A stretch of DNA of 64,000 bases from Nitrospira japonica. GTDB taxonomy: Bacteria > Nitrospirota > Nitrospiria > Nitrospirales > Nitrospiraceae. Within the stretch, counting starts at the first letter, position 1. Every line of letters starts with the position of its first letter. A model generated the notes under the pieces. It was given only the letters and a program-made list of their open reading frames with translations. It was not told the DNA's origin and did no database searches. Of this stretch, positions 35,482 to 43,847 are shown piece after piece. The stretch lies in assembly GCF_900169565.1 (NCBI RefSeq), contig NZ_LT828648.1, forward strand, positions 932,876 through 996,875, given 5' to 3'. The position numbers were made by a program, and so were the translations under genes.

Positions 35482-36444
35482 ATGGAACTGAAAATTCCGA
35501 GCCGCGAACAGGCGTACTGGGGATTGCGGGCCATGAAGACGGTCGCCATGGCGGACGGCGCGCTCGATGATGCAGAGGTGCATTTGATGACCGCGGTCCA
35601 GCGAGTGTTCGGAACCGATCATCCCCTGGAGCAGTTGGAACCGATTACGCCGGCCGAATTGGCCGCGGCATTGCCTGATCGGCAGATCCGGCGCCAATTG
35701 GTGAACGGGTTCATTGTGATGTCACTGATCGACCGCGATGCCAGTAAGGCGGAAGCCGACCTCGTCAGTCAGTTCGCGCATGCGCTGGAGGTCAGTTCTC
35801 CGGAAGTGAACGATCTGCGGCACGTCGTAGAACGAGAGATGTTTCACCTCCGCCTCGACCTCGCCCGCAGGGTCTGGCTCAGAGAGAAAGTTAAAGAAAT
35901 TTGGGAGACAAACGGCATCCGTGGAATCTATCGATTCATGCGAGGCATGGTCGGACGATACGAGGATGCTGCGCTCGCGGGCCGCTACAAGGCCCTTGAA
36001 CAGTACCCGACGGGCTCTCTGGGCCGCGCCTATTGGGAATACTGCAGAACGAACGGGTTTGCCTTTCCCGGCGAGAAAGGCGGAGCCGCGGAACCGATTC
36101 TCTTTCACGACTGCGCACACGTCTTGTCCGGCTACGGAACCGACCCTGAAGGGGAAGTGCAAGTGGCCTGCTTCAGCGCCGGTTTTCAGCGGCGCGATCC
36201 GTTTCTCTTTGTCTTCTTCGTCCTGCTGCAGTTTCACGTCGGTGTCCGGATGACGCCGATCACCAAGGCCAGGACTGGATTTTTTGATCCGGAGAAGGCG
36301 CTGATCGCGCTGAGGCGAGGGGCGGCGATGAATGTGGATCTCAACAATGGGTGGGACCCTTGGCCAGTGCTGCGAGACCAGGTGGAGGACCTCAGACGGC
36401 GATACAATATTCCTCCTAAGGAATCATTCCAGCCGTTCCGGTAG
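35482..36444 (+). CDS. TerB-like plus COQ4-like two-domain protein
   Basis: A 320-aa cytoplasmic or membrane-associated protein. Residues about 10-125 resemble a TerB-like acidic helical domain (MADGALDDAEVHLMTAVQRV). Residues about 150-290 resemble COQ4: YPTGSLGRAYWEYC, then the diagnostic HDxxH-x11-E pattern in FHDCAHVLSGYGTDPEGE, and FVLLQFHVGVRM. COQ4 takes part in ubiquinone synthesis, recently as a decarboxylating hydroxylase. In this organism menaquinone is more likely, so the substrate is open. It is 45 bp after the DedA-rhodanese gene and probably cotranscribed under sigma-54. Confidence 0.75.
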   Translation: MELKIPSREQAYWGLRAMKTVAMADGALDDAEVHLMTAVQRVFGTDHPLEQLEPITPAELAAALPDRQIRRQLVNGFIVMSLIDRDASKAEADLVSQFAHALEVSSPEVNDLRHVVEREMFHLRLDLARRVWLREKVKEIWETNGIRGIYRFMRGMVGRYEDAALAGRYKALEQYPTGSLGRAYWEYCRTNGFAFPGEKGGAAEPILFHDCAHVLSGYGTDPEGEVQVACFSAGFQRRDPFLFVFFVLLQFHVGVRMTPITKARTGFFDPEKALIALRRGAAMNVDLNNGWDPWPVLRDQVEDLRRRYNIPPKESFQPFR

Positions 36445-36472
36445 TCCTCTGTCGCGCAAACAGACCCTCAAT

Positions 36473-36501
36473 GAGTTCACTCATGCGACGACAATGAACT
36501 C
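36473..36501. terminator. weak inverted repeat after the TerB-COQ4 gene
   Basis: GAGTTCA (36473-36479) and TGAACTC (36495-36501) pair around a 15-base loop, 29 bp after the stop. No T tract is present. It lies just before the second enhancer pair and may separate the two transcripts. Confidence 0.3.
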
Positions 36502-36509
36502 GCTGCCTG

Positions 36510-36543
36510 TGCCGAAGTCTCGGCGTCTGCCGGAATATCGGCA
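36510..36543. promoter_or_regulatory. paired palindromes, candidate enhancer site of the sigma-54 activator (locus 2)
   Basis: TGCCGA-N4-TCGGCG (36510-36525) and TGCCGG-N4-TCGGCA (36528-36543), centres 18 bp apart, exactly as at 34266-34299. They stand about 130-145 bp before the start predicted from the -24/-12 promoter at 36637. Confidence 0.7.
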
Positions 36544-36636
36544 GGCAGACAATCGTCACAGCCGAAGAGGAGTGAGGAGAGATGAGTAAGGGTTAGATAA
36601 ACCAAGAGGTTACGAAGTGTGTTCGTGCACGGTTAG

Positions 36637-36652
36637 AGGAACGGCCCTTGCC
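36637..36652 (+). promoter_or_regulatory. sigma-54 (-24/-12) promoter of the STAS-RND operon
   Basis: AGGAACGGCCCTTGCC has GG (36638-36639) and GC (36650-36651) ten bases apart with TTGC at -12. It closely resembles the locus 1 promoter, including the CATG that follows. The predicted start near 36663 is 18 bases before the STAS gene. Confidence 0.7.
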
Positions 36653-36680
36653 ATGAGTGAACATAGAAAAGGAAACGACC

Positions 36681-36998
36681 ATGTTGAAAATCACCGAGCA
36701 GCGAGTCGAGGAATCTGAATCGATGTTGCTTGTCCTGGAAGGACGCTTGGTTGGTCCCTGGGTGGGAGAGGTCGATACCTGTTGGAATCGGATGGCACCC
36801 GAGCAGCAGAAGCGAACGGTGATCGACTTAAGCAGCGTCACGTTCGTCGATGGCGAAGGGAAGGCGCTGCTGACGCGAATGTGGAAGACCGGCGCAACTC
36901 TTCGGGCGACAGGATGTTTAATGCGGTGTTTGGTTGAGGAGATTACTGGAGTGGAGCAACGGAAAGCCTCCTGTAAGATGGATGAACACGTCGGGTGA
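36681..36998 (+). CDS. STAS-domain protein (anti-sigma factor antagonist-like)
   Basis: A 105-aa single STAS-like domain. It has a beta strand and Gly turn (LLVLEGRLVGPWVGEVDTCW), then TVIDLSSVTFVDGEGKALLTRM, which is the region where the phosphorylatable Ser of SpoIIAA-type antagonists stands. Here the sequence is FVDGEG, with no Ser at that point, so regulation by phosphorylation is unlikely. The ATG at 36681 (AAAGGAAA upstream) is chosen because the sigma-54 start would lie at about 36663, after an alternative GTG at 36657. A membrane peptide and the RND genes follow. Confidence 0.8.
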   Translation: MLKITEQRVEESESMLLVLEGRLVGPWVGEVDTCWNRMAPEQQKRTVIDLSSVTFVDGEGKALLTRMWKTGATLRATGCLMRCLVEEITGVEQRKASCKMDEHVG

Positions 36999-37015
36999 TC
37001 GGAAAGGAGCGGCAT

Positions 37016-37150
37016 ATGCAACATTTAGCCTTGTCGATGAGTACCCTGTCGGTGTTCCTGGCGATCGTTCTGATCCCTGCCCTGCCGAGGCTCCGGCCCG
37101 CCAGAAGATTGGCCGCATCGAAGATCAGAGCAGCGATCCGGCGAACGTAA
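37016..37150 (+). CDS. 44-aa single-span membrane peptide
   Basis: Small ORF with a strong ribosome binding site (GGAAAGGAG six bases before the ATG). Residues 4-24 are hydrophobic (LALSMSTLSVFLAIVLIPALP) and the remaining 20 residues carry nine Arg/Lys and no acid (PRLRPARRLAASKIRAAIRR), so the product would span the membrane once with a basic cytoplasmic tail. It lies 17 bp after the STAS gene and 18 bp before the RND adaptor gene. Small membrane proteins near RND pumps, such as AcrZ, can modulate them, but similarity to AcrZ is not claimed. Confidence 0.6.
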   Translation: MQHLALSMSTLSVFLAIVLIPALPRLRPARRLAASKIRAAIRRT

Positions 37151-37168
37151 CGAACGGAGTGTATTGCC

Positions 37169-38356
37169 ATGACATACATGAATAATCGACCGATCGGACT
37201 CATTACGGTGTTGGCGGCTGGCCTGGTCATGGCCGCGGCGTCGGGATGCAAGGAGCAGGCGGATTCGGCTCCAGCTCAACAATTGCCTCAGGTCGAGGTG
37301 ATCGCGGTTTCGACCCAAACCGTCCCGGACGAGCCGGAATTCATCGGGCAGGCCGAAGCCTCCCGTCCTGTCGAGATTCGCTCGCAGGTGACGGGCATTC
37401 TCAAGGCCGTGATGTATTCGGAAGGTCGTGAGGTCAAGAAGGGAGATCGGCTCTACCAGATTGATCCCGTTCCCTTTCAAGCCGCTGCTGCCAGCGCGAA
37501 AGCCAAGATTGCGCAAGCCGAAGCCAAGGTCGTGCAGGCGAAGCAGGACCTGGCGCGGGTGAAACCGCTGCTGCTCGAGCAGGCGGTGAGCCAAAAAGAC
37601 GTGGATGACGCGGTCGCGGAAGATCTTTCGGCCAAGGCGGCCCTGCAGGGCGCCAAGGCCGATCTCATCAAGGCGCAGTTCGATCTGGACAACACGCTTA
37701 TCACGGCTCCGATCGACGGCATGATCGAGCGGAGTCGGTATTACGAGGGCCGTCTGGTCTCCGCTCAAACGGATTTATTGACCGTGGTTCACCGTGTCGA
37801 CCCGATGTATGTGGTCGTGAGCGTGCCGGAAACGTTTTTTCTCAAGCGTTCACACGACATCGAAGCGAAAAAGATCAACCATCCAGGCGCCTACGAATTG
37901 CGCGGTGCCCTGACCTTCATGGACGGGACGGCCTACCCCTATGAGGGAGTTCTGGATCTCATGGAACCGGGCATGCGGACCGAGACCGGCTCACGCATCG
38001 AACGCATGACCTTTCAAAATCCTCAGCGAACCCTGCTGCCGGGACAGTTCGTGAAGGTGAAGTTTAAAGGGGACGCCAAGCCGAACGCCGTCCTGATACC
38101 TCAGCGGTCCGTCTTGCAAGGCCCTCAGGGACCGTTCGTGTATGTCGTGGGATCGGAGGAGCGGATCGAAATACGGCCCGTGGAAGCGTCTGTTTGGCAA
38201 GGGGATCAGTGGCTGATCGACTCCGGTCTCAAGGCCGGTGAGCGAGTCGTCGTCAACGGTCTGATGAAGATCGGGCCCGGTGCGCCGGTGAAAGCCGTGC
38301 CGATGGGAACCGTGGCCGAGCCGGATGCCGCATCAGCGCCGGCGAAGCAGGGATAA
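37169..38356 (+). CDS. RND efflux periplasmic adaptor (AcrA/MexA-like)
   Basis: A 395-aa membrane fusion protein linking the RND pump to the outer-membrane channel. The N terminus is a lipoprotein signal with lipobox AAASGC (Cys27). The lipoyl half-motif is RPVEIRSQVTGILKAVMYSEG, followed by a coiled-coil hairpin (AKAKIAQAEAKVVQAKQDLA) of about 80 residues. The second lipoyl half is LITAPIDGMIERSRYYEG, and a beta-barrel and membrane-proximal domain follow. It is the first gene of the adaptor-pump-channel set and probably belongs to the sigma-54 transcript that starts before the STAS gene. Confidence 0.93.
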   Translation: MTYMNNRPIGLITVLAAGLVMAAASGCKEQADSAPAQQLPQVEVIAVSTQTVPDEPEFIGQAEASRPVEIRSQVTGILKAVMYSEGREVKKGDRLYQIDPVPFQAAAASAKAKIAQAEAKVVQAKQDLARVKPLLLEQAVSQKDVDDAVAEDLSAKAALQGAKADLIKAQFDLDNTLITAPIDGMIERSRYYEGRLVSAQTDLLTVVHRVDPMYVVVSVPETFFLKRSHDIEAKKINHPGAYELRGALTFMDGTAYPYEGVLDLMEPGMRTETGSRIERMTFQNPQRTLLPGQFVKVKFKGDAKPNAVLIPQRSVLQGPQGPFVYVVGSEERIEIRPVEASVWQGDQWLIDSGLKAGERVVVNGLMKIGPGAPVKAVPMGTVAEPDAASAPAKQG

Positions 38357-38362
38357 CGCGTC

Positions 38363-41300
38363 ATGATGTCGCACATCTTCATCGACCGGCCGATCATGGC
38401 GTCCGTGGTGTCCATCATCATCGTCGTGATGGGACTGCTCTCCGTCCAGTTTCTGCCGATCGCCCAATTTCCTGAGATCACGCCGCCGGTCGTCCAGATT
38501 GACGCCGATTATCCCGGTGCGAGCGCGGAAGTCGTCGCGGAGTCGGTCGCCCGCGCCATCGAAGTGCAGCTTCCCGGCATCGATAACCTCGTCTATTTCG
38601 ACAGTACGAGCAGCAACGACGGGCACGTCACCATCAAGCTCACCTTCGAAATCGGAACCGATCCGGACATCGCCCAGGTCCAGACGCAGAACCGGGAAAA
38701 GCTCGCGGAACCCCAGTTGCCTCCGGAAGTCATCCGGCAGGGAGTCAGCGTCAAGAAAATGTCGCCTGATTTGGTTGGGGTCATCGCGCTGAAATCCACC
38801 GACGCCAATCACGACGCGGTGTTCCTGTCAAATTATGCGATTCTGAGATTGGTCGACAACATACGCCGCGTCAAAGGCGTGGGCGATGCGATGGTCTTCG
38901 GCCAGCAAAACTACAGCATGCGCATCATCTTGAATCCGCTGCTCATGGCCAAGCTCGGCCTGACGCCCACGGACATTGCGGTGATCGTCAGGGAACAGAA
39001 TCGCGACTATCCGGCCGGCACGATCGGTCGCGAGCCGGCACTGAAGGGCACCGAGTTGACGATTCCGGTCATCACCAAGGGGCGCCTGACCGAAGTGAAG
39101 GAGTTCGAAGAATTGATCGTGCGCGCCCTTCCGGACGGCTCGCTCGTGCGATTGAAAGACGTCGCTCGCATCGAGCTGGGCGCACAGTCCTATGCTCTTG
39201 AAGGTCGCTGGAACAGCAGCCCGACCACATTCATCGTCACGTTTTTGGCTCCGGGAGCCAACGCATTGGACACCGTACGGCGTACACGGGCCGAGATGGA
39301 CGAATTGGCCAAGAGTTTTCCGCCCGGCGTGTCCTACGACATTCCCTACGACACCACGCGATTCATCGAGGTGTCCATCAAGGAAGTGGTGAAGACGCTG
39401 CTGGAAGCGATGGTCCTGGTGGTGCTGGTCGTCTATCTGTTCCTCCAGAGTTGGCGTGCGACGATTATTCCCACGGTGGCGGTTCCCGTCTCGCTGATCG
39501 GCACATTTGCGGGTCTGTACGCCCTGGGCTTCTCGATCAACACCATCACACTCTTCGGAATGGTGTTGGCGATCGGTATCGTCGTCGACGACGCGATTGT
39601 CGTGGTCGAAAACGTCGAACGCCACATGCGGGAAGACAAAGTCTCGGCGAAGGAAGCGGCCAAACGCGCCATGAACGAGGTGACGGCGCCGGTTATCGCC
39701 ATCGTGCTGGTGTTGGTCTCGGTCTTCGTACCGGTCGGCTTCGTCGGCGGGATCACCGGGCAGCTCTATAAGCAGTTCGCGGCGACGATCGCGATTTCAG
39801 TGACGGTTTCCGGCTTCGTCGCCCTGACGCTCAGCCCCGCCTTGTGCGCCATGGTCTTGGTCCATCAACACGGCGAGCGGGGAAAGTTCTGGATCTGGTT
39901 CGACCGGGTGTTCGGCCGGACGCAGCATGGCTATACCAGCGCTGTGGCCGGCCTGGTCGTTCGGCCTCTTCGCGTGATGCTGGTGTTCGGCCTCATCCTT
40001 CTCGTCACCTTCGGGATGTTCAGCACGCTACCGCGCAGTTTCCTGCCCGAGGAGGACCAAGGGTACTTTATCGTGGTGGCGCAGTTGCCCGACGGCGCGT
40101 CCAAGCAACGGACGGATGCGGTGCTGGAGCGAATCGAACGTTTTTTCCAGGCCAATCCTGCTGTCCATTCGACCGACGCCATGTCCGGACAGAACTTTGT
40201 GTTCGGCACCAGAGGCCCGAATTCAGCCACCATGTTCGTTCCCTTGCACTTGTGGGATCAGCGCAAAGAACCGCAGTACCATGTCCAATCGTTGATCGGC
40301 ATGGCTTATGGGGAGTTTGCCAAGATTCCCGAGGCCCTGCTCCTGGCGTTCAACGCTCCGTCGCTCCGAGGCGTGGGCACCGTCGGTGGATTCTCTGCGC
40401 AACTGCAGGATCCGAGCGGCGGAGACTTCAAAAAGTTTGCCATGGTGGCCCAGCAATTCATCGAGCGGGCCAAGAAGGAGCCGGCTCTCGGCCAGGTCGG
40501 GACGAATTTCCGCGTTTCCGCACCGCGTGTCTACGCGCATGTGAACCGCGAACGGGCCAAAGCCCTGGGCGTGCCGATCTCGGACATCTTCGATACGCTA
40601 CAAGCGTATTTTGGGACGTTCTACATCAATGATTTTCTGAAGTTCGGGCGTATTTATCACGTGCAGACCGAGGCGGACGCCGAATTTCGATCCAAGCCGC
40701 AGGATATTTCCAAGATCTATGTCCGTGCGCAGAACGCACAGGGGACCAACATGATCCCACTGGACACGGTCGTCACGACGGAATACCAGAGCGGTCCCGA
40801 CCCGGTGAACCACTTCAATGGGTACAACACGGCGCTCGTGCTTGGTTCTGCCGCACCCGGCTACAGTTCGGGGCAGGCGCTAGAAGCGCTGGATCACGTG
40901 GCGAAGGAGGTCCTGGAACCGCAAGGGTACTCGATCGACTGGAGCAATATTTCATTTCAAGAGCGACGGGTGGGCAGCCAATCCAATCTTGTCTTCGTCA
41001 TCGGCCTGCTGATGGTCTTTTTGGTGTTGGCGGCCCAGTTCGAGAGTTGGGTCGTGCCCTTCGCGGTCATTTTGGCCGTGCCGTTCGCGATTTTTGGAGC
41101 CTTGGCGGCGGTCTGGGTGCGGGGATTCTCGAACGATATCTATTTCCAGATCGGTCTCGTCACGTTGATAGGCCTCGCGGCCAAGAACGCCATTCTGATC
41201 GTGGAGTTCGCCAACACGCGGTATGAAGCCGGACGTCCGCTGATCGAGGCGGCGGTGGAGGCCGCACGCCTGCGATTCCGTCCCATCATCATGACGTCGA

Positions 41301-41533
41301 TGGCGTTTATTTTCGGCATGGTGCCCTTGGTGTTCGCCGCCGGCGCGGGGGCCGCCAGCCGGCAGTCGATCGGCACCGGAGTCTTGGGCGGCATGCTTGC
41401 CGCTACGTTCTTGGCGATCTTTTTCGTGCCGCTGTTTTATGTGCTCATCAGGAAGTTGACCGTTCGTCGTTCGGAGGCCGCACCAGCGCATGCGCCGGCA
41501 CCGGCAATGGCCTCTGCAGAGGAGGGACTCTGA
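38363..41533 (+). CDS. RND multidrug efflux permease (AcrB/MexB-like, HAE1)
   Basis: Inner-membrane proton-driven pump of 1056 aa, the normal length for HAE1 transporters. The N terminus HIFIDRPIMASVVSIIIVVMG starts membrane segment 1. The two periplasmic loops (about residues 30-340 and 570-870) are present. The proton-relay pair of Asp is in GMVLAIGIVVDDAIVVVENVER (segment 4), and the Lys/Thr partner region is GLAAKNAILIVEFA. The gene begins six bases after the adaptor, and its stop is followed at once by the channel gene. The substrate range cannot be predicted. Confidence 0.97.
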   Translation: MMSHIFIDRPIMASVVSIIIVVMGLLSVQFLPIAQFPEITPPVVQIDADYPGASAEVVAESVARAIEVQLPGIDNLVYFDSTSSNDGHVTIKLTFEIGTDPDIAQVQTQNREKLAEPQLPPEVIRQGVSVKKMSPDLVGVIALKSTDANHDAVFLSNYAILRLVDNIRRVKGVGDAMVFGQQNYSMRIILNPLLMAKLGLTPTDIAVIVREQNRDYPAGTIGREPALKGTELTIPVITKGRLTEVKEFEELIVRALPDGSLVRLKDVARIELGAQSYALEGRWNSSPTTFIVTFLAPGANALDTVRRTRAEMDELAKSFPPGVSYDIPYDTTRFIEVSIKEVVKTLLEAMVLVVLVVYLFLQSWRATIIPTVAVPVSLIGTFAGLYALGFSINTITLFGMVLAIGIVVDDAIVVVENVERHMREDKVSAKEAAKRAMNEVTAPVIAIVLVLVSVFVPVGFVGGITGQLYKQFAATIAISVTVSGFVALTLSPALCAMVLVHQHGERGKFWIWFDRVFGRTQHGYTSAVAGLVVRPLRVMLVFGLILLVTFGMFSTLPRSFLPEEDQGYFIVVAQLPDGASKQRTDAVLERIERFFQANPAVHSTDAMSGQNFVFGTRGPNSATMFVPLHLWDQRKEPQYHVQSLIGMAYGEFAKIPEALLLAFNAPSLRGVGTVGGFSAQLQDPSGGDFKKFAMVAQQFIERAKKEPALGQVGTNFRVSAPRVYAHVNRERAKALGVPISDIFDTLQAYFGTFYINDFLKFGRIYHVQTEADAEFRSKPQDISKIYVRAQNAQGTNMIPLDTVVTTEYQSGPDPVNHFNGYNTALVLGSAAPGYSSGQALEALDHVAKEVLEPQGYSIDWSNISFQERRVGSQSNLVFVIGLLMVFLVLAAQFESWVVPFAVILAVPFAIFGALAAVWVRGFSNDIYFQIGLVTLIGLAAKNAILIVEFANTRYEAGRPLIEAAVEAARLRFRPIIMTSMAFIFGMVPLVFAAGAGAASRQSIGTGVLGGMLAATFLAIFFVPLFYVLIRKLTVRRSEAAPAHAPAPAMASAEEGL

Positions 41534-41534
41534 C

Positions 41535-42962
41535 ATGCGGACCATTCTGTTCTTGCTGTCGGCAGTGGTGCTAGCCTCGTGCGCGATCGGGCCCGATTAC
41601 CAACGGCCGGCGGATCCCGCGATCGACAAATTCCGCATGGCGGAAACCACGACCGACGCCAACTCCATCGCCAACATGCCGTGGTGGGAGCTGCTGAAGG
41701 ACGAAGAGCTCCAGCGCCTGGTACGCACGGCTTTGGACGAGAACCGGGATCTCCGTCGCGCCATTGCCAGCGTCGAGGAGTTTCAATCGCGGGTGTTCAT
41801 TTCGCGGATGGATTACGCGCCGCAGATGACCGGGACGTTCTACGCGCCGACGGCCAAGAACAGCAGCTTCGCCTTTCCCGGATTTCCCAATCCATTCAAC
41901 TACTATCTGCAAGGGAACCTGACCTGGGAGCTCGACATCTGGGGCCGCATTCGTCGGTCCAACGAAGCCGCGCGCGCGGATCTGCTGTCCAAAGAGGAGA
42001 GCCGTCGTGCGGTGGTGCTGCAGCTGGTGAGCGGCGTGGCGGAGGCCTATTTCGATCTCCTCCAGTTCGACATGCAATTGCAGATCGCGCGAGATACCGT
42101 CAAATCCTGGGAAGAGTCCGTGCGGATCGCGCAGGCGCGGTTGCGCCAGGGTATGACCAACAAGCTCGATTTGGATCAGTTTGAGTCGGAGCGGGCCAAC
42201 GCGGTGGCGAGAACGGCCGAACTGGAACGTCTCATGGTCCAGAAGGAAAATCAGATCAGCGTGCTGCTCGGTCACAGTCCGAAACAAATCACGCGCGGCC
42301 GTTCGCTCACTGAACAAGTGATTCCGCCGGAAGTGCCGCCGGGCCTGCCCTCCGACTTGCTCCAGCGAAGGCCGGATATTGTGCAGGCCGAACGGGATCT
42401 TGCCGCGTCCACGGCGCGGATCGGCATGGCGAAGGCCGATCGATTTCCGAAGGTCTCTCTCACGGGCCTGCTCGGCATCGCAAATCCGCAGATCACCAAT
42501 CTCTTTACGCCAGGTAGCGACTTTGCCGCTTTGGGCCCGACCATCACGGGGCCGCTCTTGAACGCGCAAGTTCTGGGATTCCAGCAAGAGGCCGCCGAAG
42601 CCCAAGCGCGACAGAGCCTGGCGCAATATGAACAATCGGTCCTGGTGGCGTTCCGGGAAGTCGAAGACGCGCTCGTGGCCGTTCGTACGGTCCGGGATCA
42701 GCGTCAAGCGCAGATTCAACGAGTGGACGCCCTGCGCTCCGCGTTCCGGCTCGCCGAACTGCGGTACAAGGGCGGACTCGCCAGCTATCTCGACGTGTTA
42801 GTGGCGCGGAGAACGCTCTTTGAAGCGGAGCTGTCGCTGACGGAAACCCATCGGCTGCATCTCGTGTCGGTCGTTCAGCTCTACAAGGCATTGGGTGGCG
42901 GGTGGTCGCCTGAAACGGCGGGCGAGAATTCGGGCTCGACGGGTCAGAAGAGCACCGGATAA
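41535..42962 (+). CDS. outer-membrane efflux channel (OprM/NodT-like lipoprotein)
   Basis: A 475-aa TolC-type channel of the NodT/OprM group. A signal with lipobox VLASC precedes AIGPDYQRP, the usual start of the mature protein. Two repeated outer-membrane efflux domains are visible: VSGVAEAYFDLLQFDMQLQI and PDIVQAERDLAASTARIGMA with KADRFPKVSL. ATG 41535 follows GAGGAGGG, and a longer frame from 41490 overlaps the pump gene and has no such signal. With the adaptor and pump it forms a complete tripartite system. Confidence 0.94.
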   Translation: MRTILFLLSAVVLASCAIGPDYQRPADPAIDKFRMAETTTDANSIANMPWWELLKDEELQRLVRTALDENRDLRRAIASVEEFQSRVFISRMDYAPQMTGTFYAPTAKNSSFAFPGFPNPFNYYLQGNLTWELDIWGRIRRSNEAARADLLSKEESRRAVVLQLVSGVAEAYFDLLQFDMQLQIARDTVKSWEESVRIAQARLRQGMTNKLDLDQFESERANAVARTAELERLMVQKENQISVLLGHSPKQITRGRSLTEQVIPPEVPPGLPSDLLQRRPDIVQAERDLAASTARIGMAKADRFPKVSLTGLLGIANPQITNLFTPGSDFAALGPTITGPLLNAQVLGFQQEAAEAQARQSLAQYEQSVLVAFREVEDALVAVRTVRDQRQAQIQRVDALRSAFRLAELRYKGGLASYLDVLVARRTLFEAELSLTETHRLHLVSVVQLYKALGGGWSPETAGENSGSTGQKSTG

Positions 42963-43012
42963 GATAGGTCCCAAGACGACCGGTTCTTCTCCCTTCACAC
43001 ACGGAGGCTGCC

Positions 43013-43216
43013 ATGTCCAAGCGAACGGCGAAGCAACCCGGGTCTTCGGGGATCAAACGCGTCATCTTCGGCACCGGCGGAAACGGGCCGAATGCCCAGG
43101 ACCTTCAACAGCAAATCGCCCTCCGCGCCTACGAACTCTACCTAGAGCGAGGTGCCGTCGACGGCCGGGCCGAAGACGATTGGTTTCGGGCCGAACGAGA
43201 AGTGCGCGGGCAATAA
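43013..43216 (+). CDS. DUF2934 domain protein
   Basis: A 67-aa soluble protein with a short basic N terminus (SKRTAKQPGSSGIKR) and a C-terminal DUF2934 helix pair: IALRAYELYLERGAVDGRAEDDWFRAEREV. The Arg-Ala-Tyr-Glu and Asp-Asp-Trp-x-x-Ala-Glu positions are the family signature. No function is established. It has a good ribosome binding site (GGAGG) and stands alone 50 bp after the efflux channel. Confidence 0.85.
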   Translation: MSKRTAKQPGSSGIKRVIFGTGGNGPNAQDLQQQIALRAYELYLERGAVDGRAEDDWFRAEREVRGQ

Positions 43217-43238
43217 GCCCATCTTGGTGAATCCTTCG

Positions 43239-43841
43239 ATGGAAAAGCCCGCGGAGTCACAATATCCCATCCACGATCTCTTACGTCGCCGCTGGAGCCC
43301 GCGCGCATTTTCCGAACGATCCCTGGAGGCGGAAACAGTGCGGAGCCTGTTCGAGGCGGCGCGCTGGGCGCCCTCGTCGAACAACGAACAGCCCTGGCGG
43401 TTCCTGGCCGCGAGCCTGGAAGCGGGGGCGGATTACGGCCGGCTTTTGGCCTGCCTGAATGAGGGCAATCGAAAATGGGCCTTCCGTGCGCCGCTGTTGA
43501 TCCTGTCGGTGGCCGGACTGCGTTTTGAGGATGGCGACACGCTCAACCGGCATGCGTTCCACGACACGGGCTTGGCCGCGGAGAATCTCGTCCTCCAGGC
43601 GGTGGCCCTGGGATTGGCCGCGCATCAGATGGCCGGCTTCGATGTCGAAAAAGCGCGAACGAGTTGCCTGATCCCGCCCGGGTATGAACCGGTCGCCATG
43701 ATTGCCGTTGGGTATCCGGGGGATCCGGCGATCTTGCCGGAATATCTGCGCGAGCGGGAAATGAAGGTCCGTGAGCGCAAACCGATCGGCGAGTTTGTGT
43801 TTTCATCGCGATGGGGTCTGGTTTCGCCTCTGGTTCGGTGA
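43239..43841 (+). CDS. nitroreductase family protein
   Basis: A 200-aa FMN-dependent nitroreductase-type protein. The N-terminal RRRWSPRAFSERSLE is the FMN phosphate-binding segment, and ARWAPSSNNEQPWRFLAA is the family signature that packs on the flavin. The C-terminal half has DTGLAAENLVLQAVALGLAAHQMAGFD and ends with VMIAVGYPGDP-like text. Such enzymes reduce nitroaromatics, quinones or other electrophiles. The physiological substrate is unknown. The start is uncertain, because no strong ribosome binding site precedes either the ATG at 43239 or a GTG at 43227. Confidence 0.88.
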   Translation: MEKPAESQYPIHDLLRRRWSPRAFSERSLEAETVRSLFEAARWAPSSNNEQPWRFLAASLEAGADYGRLLACLNEGNRKWAFRAPLLILSVAGLRFEDGDTLNRHAFHDTGLAAENLVLQAVALGLAAHQMAGFDVEKARTSCLIPPGYEPVAMIAVGYPGDPAILPEYLREREMKVRERKPIGEFVFSSRWGLVSPLVR

Positions 43842-43847
43842 GCCGGT

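Noticed and set aside
36657-36680. GTG at 36657 as the start of the STAS gene
   Set aside because: It lies before the start expected from the sigma-54 promoter (near 36663); the ATG at 36681 with AAAGGAAA upstream fits better.
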